Source: Neurospora intermedia (Eukaryota; Ascomycota; Sordariomycetes; Sordariales; Sordariaceae). Taken from it: a stretch of DNA of 64,000 nucleotides. A program made the position numbers and the translations under genes. Below the pieces are notes generated by a model. The model did no database searches. It had not been told where the DNA came from and saw only the letters and a program-made list of their open reading frames with translations. Positions 55,201 to 64,000 of the stretch are shown here, in pieces (position 1 is the stretch's first letter; each line of letters opens with the position of its first letter). The DNA lies in NCBI GenBank assembly GCA_037102815.1, contig BTPP01000013.1:248001-312000 (forward strand), in the 5' to 3' direction.

Positions 55201-58200
55201 TTAAAAATGCTTCTTGTTCGGGTGGTTGACCCTCCTCAAGACAACCTCCGATTTTTGCTCCGGAGTCGGCTCAGCTGGCTGTGAATCCCGCTTCCAGTTC
55301 CTGCCAGCCCCCCTTTTGCTGTGTGCTGTGATCAGACGTGATGGCCCGCCGTGGCTGGGGAATGGCAGGAATGCGCACAAAAGGGAATAAAGCCCCCCCT
55401 TCCATGGTCGGCACCACGCTTTCATCAATCGAAGCTGTCTTATCTTTCTTCTGCTCAAATTCTTATCGGTTTCGGGTTGAGATGTGGTTACTTATCCCTC
55501 GCTTCAATCGCCTCAGGTCCCGTCGCTCAGTCATCCTTCTAGAAAATGCGATGGAGCTGAGATGAGTCGCCCTCCCACTCAACAACAAAGAGTTCCCGAG
55601 GCGACCACGCGTCTTCTGTCATCACCAAGGATTGTTTCTTCCGACACGAACAACAAAGACCTTCTTCAATCTCGGCTTCATCAATGTTTCTCATCGACTT
55701 CGGAGTTGCTTACCGAGTAAACGTTCCTTCGCCATGACCGACGTGGGACCACGACTGCACGCTGAGGACTTTGAATGAAGAACGGAGGTGAGATTCAGGC
55801 ACAGAGACCTTGGACCTTGCGCTGAGAGAAATTTGACAACAAGAGATCTGAGACAATTTCGCGGGTTCGAGATGCTCTGCTGCTGCTGTGGTGAGTGAGT
55901 GTATGAAGCAAGTCAGACACCCGGTGAGAAACATGCTACGATGCTGTGCTACCATGGCGCCATCAAAATTGTCTTTGAGGCGTTCGTTCATCTTCATCAT
56001 CAGTTCATGAGTTCTAGAATCTACTCCCAAGTTTGGTCGTCGCCTTGTTGATGGTTTCGATTGATGAATACTACACCATCATATCAGCGCAAGATGGTAC
56101 ATATCGGAATGCGTGTTCCTTGGCACAATATTGTCCATATTTGATGATGGGGGTCAGCGCGGGAGGATTGTCACCGGTGGGAGTGGTGGTGGTGGTGGTG
56201 ATGGTGGTGAGAAGTGCTCGCTGCAATGTCAAGTTCAAACAAGATGTTGCCCATGTCCGCCAAGCTTGGATCCCACCACCAAAACGGTATCAAAACTGTC
56301 ATAATCGACGCTGATTGGCTCAAGACACCTCTGAAAGAGCCGCGCACGGTACCGGTAAGCCTCCAATCCCATGGATGGATGCTCCGGATCAGGGAGCTAG
56401 CAGGACCGGCGCCTGGGAAGTTGAGAAGAATGACGTCGGCAAGGAAATTGGCTGCAGGCATCCCCCATCCCCCATCCCAAGCCCAGCAGCACTCGAGTCG
56501 AGGCTTGAGGTGAGGTGGTGAGCCCCCCGGAGAACAGAACGAAAGGCTCAATCAACAACACCAACAAAAAGCAGAGAAAGACATTTGACATTGGAAGGAC
56601 AAACTTTGGTGTGTCTCGAACCAGCCCATGGGAAACAAAGAAGAAAACAAAACAAAATAAGCGCTTAATCCATGCCATGAATATGAAATGTTTGCATATC
56701 TTCATTCAGCCATCTTTTCTTCTTCCCAATCCTTCAATTAAAGATGCGGGTGCTACTTCCGGTGCGGTTTTGGATGGTAACTGAGCGATCAATGTAATGC
56801 CCTTCAGGTGCCTGTCATGTCGACGTGGGGGTGCATCTTTTATGAATATGTATGTCTCTTGAGTTGATGCTTCTCGAGTCTCGACTTTCAAGACAAAAAT
56901 GTTGCAGCACGCGAGACGGGCGGCGTCAAGCGTCAAGCGTCAAGCGGCAGCGCTTAGTAGTTACGAGCCATGACATTCATCCATCGTCGATCCATCCATC
57001 CATCCTACCATCCATCCCTTGTCTGCGTCTTTTTCCCAGCCAGCCCACAATGTGTAGGGAAGTCTAATTTTGAATTTTAACGAGAAGCGGCCTTGTCGTC
57101 CAGGCCAGAGCCGAGCCGGTCCGGTCCGGGACTCCCATGTCTTTCAGCTCCATCCCCTTTTTTTCGGCGACAGTTTACGCGAAAAGGCGAAACATCAGCC
57201 CAGCAGCGCTGCCCCCGCCTATGTAGACTCCTAGATGTAAAGGATCGGAATCGAAAATATATCATCAGTGAAGCAACCTCACATCGGGAGATCACCTCAG
57301 TCATGATCGACCCATCAAACACAAAGAGGCGAGCCTTCATCAGGATGTTGTCGAGCTGCCATCACATCATGCACTGCCAGCTACACTTATATGTACCGGG
57401 ATGCTGAATGCGATTCCGGCATTGGGCACAATGTAGATAGTGAACTCATCTTTCCATGCATACATACATACCTCTACATACGTATGCCTTGCCTTGCCTA
57501 CATGAATCAATGTTCAAACACTTGCGCGATGCGATGCGATGTCATGTCCTTGCTTACTCGCTTCCGATACGGATAGATTGACTGGTATGAGCGGTGCATA
57601 ATAAGCTCCTCCTAGTATGCACCACTACACTTACCCATCGCAGACCTCAGAATGCCCTGTTGTCGTGGTAGGAACTTTTTGAGATATCGTTGATGCTGGC
57701 GTTGATGTATCAAGAAAACACTACCGTATTGTCATCAAGGCCATAGTATAGTGTAAGGCACTGTAGGTAAATGCTCAGCATCCCGTTTTGACTAGTGTAG
57801 AATACGCCTGGCCGAGCGGGCGCACTTCTTTGTCGTTCCACCCGACTGGTTCTACTAGTTAGCTCAGGCAAGCCCAGGGCCTATGGCGATTACCGTTTTG
57901 TCAGATGATGAGCGAAACACATACACACAGAGAGAGAGACACTTCGCTTCGCCTTGCCTCGCTTCGAGCATTCTCTAACGTTAGCGTGCCGATTGGCGTC
58001 GATAGAGTTTGATTTAAGCGATTAAGAAAGTGCTGCGTTCTTCGTCAACTCACAGGCGACCTTCCTTACCTGTATGCTGCGCCCTGTTGCGTGCGTGCGA
58101 CTGATGCTGGAGGCTGCTCGCTGCAATGTGTTGAGCGGGACCTCAATGCCAGCTGTGAGTGAAACGTCAACGCAGAAAGGCCCGACTGCTACTCTTCATT

Positions 58201-61200
58201 GTTGCTCGAATCGTCGATGGAAATTGTTTCAGTTTTCTTTTTTAAAGAGAGAGAAACAAAAAAAAAAAAGGAACTCAACGTCATGGCCGCCAGCAAAGTC
58301 GGTCTTGGTGTTTGTTGAGCGATGCCACGGCTTGTTGATGTGCTGCCCCGCCAAGCCAGCCCAAGCATTCAAATGCCCGCAATGCTTACGATAAGGCTAA
58401 CAGATCCTGGTGGCCCATCCTTGTGGTGGTCTTTGGTAGATACTAGTCCGCTATTTTCGGTCGATACGGGCGCCGTTCGCCATGATTCGACTTGTTTGTG
58501 TTCAACAGCCTTTCGTCAATCAATTGATAACGGTGCATGTCTCTGAGGAACCAAGTCGGTGGTTTTTCCAGGGGGCGTTTTTACACCACCACAGCCAAAA
58601 GTGTTAGTCAAGAAAACCCAATGGCTGAGAGGTCGACGTGTGATGTGGCAACAGATCGTCAGGTCTCTGAACACAGAGATTGTTCCAAGGTTTCCATTTT
58701 CGGAGCATCCCCCACTTATTTCCCCTCACTAGATCAGGGCCGGGCCTCTATTGCGGGGAGGCTAGAAGTGTTGGTGGTGAAACGGCGCCATTCAGAACCG
58801 TCGACAGAGTTGCAACCAAGAGGAACAGCAACACCGTGGCGGATCCAGCTAGTGTACAAACTTTTTGCAAGTTCGGTTCCGCTGCGTTGTTGGTACAATG
58901 GCTTGGAAGCCTTTCGACCAACTACAACGCCCGCCAATGTCCAAGTGGGTGTAGATTTGGATTCCCCCAGAACGTTCGAGCTTCGGGGACGGCACCTTGG
59001 AGGCCTGTGTGGCCCTTTTCTCAGCGACACGAGATGAGGGGCGGGTTCGGACTGCGTACCCATTTCGAACTCATACTGCATAGTACACTAGAGCAGGCCG
59101 AGGAGCAAGAACGGCACTGCGAATATGAAATGGTCCCAGTGAAAACTCCCGGCCTTGTGTTGAAGCTTTCGGTACTCGAAACCCGGCTATTGGTAGTAGC
59201 TGTAAATGGTTGTTGGGTGTTCCGGGTATCTAACGTATGGTCTTGTCGACTGTTGACTGTAGTGCAGTGTCCATCCATCCGTCGTGACTTTCTTTCAACA
59301 TTTGGTTGTCAACTCAACTGGTCCACGTCAGTTAGACATCACACGAGGGACACCGCACGTTCCAAGGCTCAACCGGGCCGGTTCCCTTTTGCAATCCAGG
59401 TATCCTCCAGTGATCTTGTGCTCCAGTACTGCGCTGCCCGAGTCGTTATCCCCCGTACGTGGTCCAGTCGTTATCGTCCAGTAATTCTTCATGGAGATAT
59501 CGCCAATCCCGCCCTTTGCTCCTCGTGCTCCTGAGGGTCTACACGTACGCCGGGCAGGACGGATTAGGCATGCCTTACCCCGTATACCCCGTACTTTTAC
59601 CCCAGGAAATTGTTTGCTGTGTCGCCGCCGCGTTGACTTACATGATCCCTACGCATGCATACATCCGCTGGCGCTCGTGGAGAAGGGCTTTGAAAACATC
59701 TGTGTCGTCAGTTTTCTGCCGGTCCAGCAGAAAATACGTAGCTGAACAGCACCTCGCTGGATGGTGAGACATGGTGGTTGACGGTGGTTGGCGAGGTCGG
59801 CATCTTGGGTGCTTGGGTATACCGTATGCCTTGCAGCAACCACCGTGAGATTCGCTCCAGGCCGTCAGGTGGGTATTCGGGTATTTCAAAGTCCGCCGTG
59901 GACAGTCGTTAGAAAAAAAAAGAGCTCAAAAGCTCAGCTGCTATACACGTGTTCGTCAGTGTCTTAATGGTACCTACTGTCTTTGAGTGTCTTAAAATGT
60001 GGAGATGGCCCAGGTTCCCGAGCGCCTACAACCTATAGCAACTGCAGGTCAGTTTTTTTCCTTCCTCTGTTGGTAACTTTTTCTGACGAGAGCACCGTCG
60101 GTTGTCTCTGCAACTGGTGGCTGGTACCCCGGTGACCATTTGGGCTTGCGTTGCGGCTGCATGGTGCAGTTGTTTGAGGAAGTGGCTTTTATTTTCCCCG
60201 GTCGCCGTTGGTGACAATGTTTCATACTGGCCTGTGGTTAGCTGGGGCGAGCCGCTTACAATCTTTCTTCCCTGCCGTCGCAGTTGTAGAAAATACGACG
60301 GTGATCCACTAGCCACCTCATCGGCTCTGGTTGATGCCCAAGGTTCAAGAGACCCGGCAGATACAAGCTTTGATAGATCGCCATTGTCGTCGTTCTCGGG
60401 TACAATGCTGCGAGGGGCGTGTGCTGTGGTGAATGCCGTGGAATGCGTGGTGATGATCACAAAGGAGGTCCGGCGGTTGAGAGAGGAAGACAAACAAACA
60501 TGACAACATGGGATTGAAACAGTCGAACCCTTTGGGTCTGGGGCCTGACAATCCTTTGAAGCGACGATCCATCCGTCCACCGAATACAAGTAGCGGCTGA
60601 AACAGAGCCGCCTGTCGCACCACCCACCACCCTTCCATTCATTGGTGCTGACGTTTATCTCGACGTCGTTGGTCCCCACATTTCTCTCTTTGCCACAACG
60701 ACGGAGGATGAGGTCGACAACGACGAGGCCGACAATGATGAGCAGAAGAAGTTGCGTAAGAAAGGCGGAGTTTTATCGAAAGCCCAAGGCAAGCAGGGAA
60801 TGCCAAGCTGAAGTGAGGTCAAAGTCCTGTCGATCTTCCGTCCGTTTCAGTTCCACTTGGCTCTTTGTTCCGTGAGAGGGACTTTTTGCCGAAACTAGGC
60901 CAAATGCAAGTCCCGAGACCCCGCAAAACGGCCGCGGCCGACGCGCAAGCAACAACAACAACAACAACAAATGGACAGTACTTGATGCGAGGAAAGAAAC
61001 ATGTAAGACGGCCATCTGGAGAAAGGGCAGAGTTGCAGAGATTCCCACGTTGGATGTTTGTATGTACCACCACAGTATGTAATGCCCAACGAAAAAGCTT
61101 TTGGTGTCGCCGTTCTTGGGTCCGCCCTATCACCGCATCTTTCAGTTATCACCCCTTTCATGGCACCCAGGCAAGATCCCAGCTACCCATGCTGGGCTGG

Positions 61201-64000
61201 CGTCTGGCTCCCATATCCACAGGACTAGCTGTAGCTTGTATCACGGAGTGGACCTGCGAATGGGGTCGCGATGGAGTCCCGGCTTGATGGTCCTTTGGAA
61301 CCTCGGACCGGCAGTCTGACATGGCGATGCCCTCCTTTTCTTCTTCTTTGGGTTGGAAGGGTATCATGGTATTGTTGGGATGCTGAAGGGCGCCGCCGTC
61401 GGGCTACACGACAGTCACAAGGCAACAACTATGTGAGAGTGCACCTAGCAGATTCGTCTACCTCGTTCCATGACGACCTGTTATCTCTTCGCCTGCTCTT
61501 TTTCCTGGTTATGATTCGCTACGGAGGGGAGTGGGTGGCTCTGTTCAGGAGATGGCGTCCGTCTATCTTGGCGATCTTCGCTGCCCTCTCGTACTTGTCC
61601 GGTTCGCTCGGATGGGTTTGTGGGCTTGGGCTCTGATATCGTAGGATCGGTCATGGTGAAGTCGCGGATTTCCTTGGAAGATGCAAGAAATGCCTGCGGT
61701 CGCGGGATTCGGGAAGATAACGCCATTGCCGCCGCCGCCGTCAGCCTGTCAGTCATACAGACATTGCTGCCCGAAGGCGACCGTGACGGGAGCTACTCGT
61801 GATTACGGGCCGTAGGATCGAGTAGTGTAGTGTAGATTAGAAAAGTCCGATGGATCGCGCCGGTTTGCTTCTGGACTTTGTCTCGATTTGTTCTGGACGA
61901 TATGGAGCTTCGTAGGAGGAGGGGCTTGTACTGACGGTAGTAGTGGACGAGGCAAGACGGTGTCGCGCTGGCCTCCAACTTGGTGCCTCCGTTTTGATTA
62001 CCATCCTGTTCGACACACAACGAATGAATTGTGATAAGTATCGAACAAGATTCAACGAGGTGAACACCAGGACCCTGAAAAAAACCAAGATCAACGAGCC
62101 CTGCATGAGATTCGCGAGATGCTGCAACCCAATGTTGCAAACAAGAAAGCCAACGGCGGCATGAAGCTTGGACCATGCAGTGAATCCAAGGTGAAGCTGC
62201 CCCGCCGTCACTTTCATGGATGGACTCAGGGTTGTGAGCTTGTGGGGTACGTCAGCTGTCAGGGTTAACGGCCGTGGTTGGTCCGTCTCTTTTGCAGAAA
62301 GGGAACTGCGGGGCTCTTGTCACCTTGCTGACCTGTGCCCTCTGCGTACCTGGTCAGCAATCACTCATCGCTACGGTACGGTGAGCGCCGAACGCGGCCG
62401 GGAAGTTGAACCCTTGAGGGAACTGAAGTGAACTTTGGTCACCGCCAAGCAGCAAGGGAGGTTTCCTGAAGGAAGGTCAGCGTCACCATGTCTCTTCATC
62501 TGGCATTGCATCTGATACCGCATTAGTTTGGACATCAATGCAAGATGAAGCGCAACAAGTAACGCTTCTTCTTGGAGTTTCAACCTCGGGGGACTTTGAT
62601 TCGTTCTCGCCGTGTCTTTCTTGTCTTGCTCGGCTGACTTTTGCGATCGTGACCAGATTCTGAGCACGTTTCGGTTTCTCATCTCGTCGTCGCCGACCCT
62701 GATCTGATGGATGAACGAATGGGAAGGTGCAGGGTGCCTGGCAGAGCACCGACTCACCTCGCTGGCGTTCACGTCGGCAGGGCAGCGACATCCGTTCAGT
62801 TCTGTTGCCATGGGATCATGCTTGAGACCGACCTTCATGCAAAGCAAGCATCTCCGGTCAACGCGGCACTTTCTCTGCGTTTTCGTTGCTGTGGCATTCA
62901 ATTCACTTCCCAGCCGCGCCAGCCTTCTGGGCTGGATGCTCAGTCCGAGTCCTCTCCGTCTCCCCGTCGGATTCACTCACCGTGCGCCTTGTTCACCGTT
63001 TTGGGAGGCTATCTCTACTAGTACCTACCACAGCGCACTGTGAGTTTGCTCAAACATTGCAGTGACCGCCTCCGGGGCCTCACATCGTCGACCTCGAGTT
63101 ACCAAAGAGGCGGGACCATCAAGTTTGGGCAAGTCAACGCCACCAATGCGCAACCTACACTGGTCTCGCTCAGCCTTATAAGCAGCCAGATACCATCACT
63201 AATAGGCCGTGATAGCAGCGCTATATGGTCAGTATTTGTCTGACTTTCTTATAGAGATAGTAAAATCATGATTGATTAGGTAAGTAGTTTGTTCCGCGTA
63301 AAGTCGATTTTGTATAATCATTCAATAAGCTCAATCAAGTGAAATCCTCTCGTTCTGTGTTCACCAAGTTTGCGTCCTAATATTGAACACGGCACGGATG
63401 GTTATGTCTGCTGTTAGTTGACACTAACACCCAAAGACATGGAACATGCTGGAACATTGTCATCACGTCAATGCAATCTTGTTGTCTCTGTACGGGAAGA
63501 GATGATGTGGTACCATGTTGGGCCCCGAATCCGGAATCCCCTGGCGTGTCCCTGAATTTCACTGAATGCGGTTCCGATATGCCCCTTGCAAAGGCGCATT
63601 ATTGGTGCAAACATTCATCATCGTCTTGGTCTGTGATGGAAATATGCTGGACCAACTACCCAGAATAAGATGCGGTCCTCATCGAGCACCGACTGGGACA
63701 TACCCTCCCTGGAAGCTGTATGGAATGCTGGAATGTGGAAATTGGCCTAAATGCAGGAACCAGGCACAAGACATGGTTTGTTGGAGTTAAACACCACAAA
63801 AACGCATCACGAGACCATTTTCACTTGCACGTTGGACTTCACTTCATCGAGTCTCTGCCCAGCTCCCGTCGGTAGCCTTTTGTGTGTAGCGCGCCGTCCC
63901 TTCCTTCAAACAGAACCTTTCCTTCTCGTCCGTCCCCCCTCCACGACTGCCGGCACCTCTTACTACATCTCAAGCGCTGTCAAGTGGAGGTCTACTGCGG
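55201..64000. other. 8.8 kb gene-poor region
   Basis: No gene with a recognisable domain is found. Simple repeats include (GGT)n at 56183-56209, (ATCC)n around 56995-57010 and (CAA)n at 60950-60970. Weak coding-like minus-strand pieces lie between 61158 and 62217 (see findings). The last 150 bases are CT-rich, like a leader for a plus-strand gene beyond the window. Transcribed non-coding RNA cannot be excluded. Confidence 0.45.

Noticed and set aside
58537-59534. Plus-strand open frames of 166 and 284 codons
   Set aside because: Amino-acid composition is random-like, with many Cys, Arg and Ser, no domain and no consistent exon signals.
60026-60679. Minus-strand open frame of 217 codons
   Set aside because: No recognisable motif, poor codon bias compared with the real genes here, and no promoter or leader character.
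1-64000. CRISPR arrays, operons, ribosome binding sites and intact transposons
   Set aside because: The window is fungal nuclear DNA. No regularly spaced direct repeats, no transposase or reverse transcriptase motifs and no terminal repeats of an element were seen.

Overview
The window is a 64 kb piece of a filamentous ascomycete nuclear genome, almost certainly Neurospora (Sordariomycetes). The main reason is the gene at 15.3-17.6 kb, whose translation I recognise as Neurospora catalase-1 (CAT-1). The gene at 30.2-31.1 kb matches the Neurospora type D feruloyl esterase. Short introns with GTNNGT donors, CTAAC/CTGAC branch sites and NAG acceptors, CT-rich leaders, abundant microsatellites and well-spaced genes on both strands all fit. 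Homology statements rest on recognition of motifs and families, since no search could be run.

Layout. 0-2 kb: a decayed coding stretch and empty DNA. 2.1-3.2 kb (-): a metallophosphoesterase broken by one missing base in a C run. 4.1-5.1 kb (+): mitochondrial pyruvate carrier subunit MPC1. 8.2-9.7 kb (+): a largely disordered protein with a conserved helical core. 10.0-12.6 kb (-): a five-part (4-intron-free-of-stop, 3-intron plus terminal) Cys/His array protein, with about 14 tandem C-x4-C-xn-C-x2-H units encoded by four exons. 15.3-17.6 kb (+): cat-1. 18.6-20.1 kb (-): a SET-domain protein that carries a signal peptide. 22.2-22.9 kb (+): an unknown basic protein. 23.9-26.0 kb (+): a C7orf25/DUF1308-like protein. 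27.3-27.9 kb (+): a disordered charged protein. 29.0 kb: tRNA-Ser(AGA). 30.2-31.1 kb (-): feruloyl esterase. 32.0-33.3 kb (-): a three-exon short-chain dehydrogenase. 33.5-34.4 kb (-): a truncated, frameshifted GH35 beta-galactosidase relic. 35.9-37.2 kb (-): an epoxide hydrolase. 39.7-41.3 kb (-): a prolidase. 41.7-42.8 kb (-): an aldo/keto reductase. 45.2-45.9 kb (+): a small secreted protein whose intron contains 37 consecutive C. 48.2-50.9 kb (-): a glycogen-targeting PP1 regulatory subunit (CBM21). 50.9-64 kb: about 13 kb with no convincing gene, rich in microsatellites at its left part.

The genes do not form one pathway. Between 30 and 43 kb there is a loose run of minus-strand catabolic and detoxification enzymes (esterase, SDR, decayed galactosidase, epoxide hydrolase, prolidase, AKR), but each has its own long upstream region and there is no operon-like organisation. 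The features most worth following up are the tandem Cys/His zinc-binding-like array protein, the secretory SET protein, the poly-C intron, the GH35 relic, the possible dual-targeted prolidase with a stop-free intron of 72 nt, and a short TACCTCTAGAGGTA-type motif scattered through intergenic DNA.
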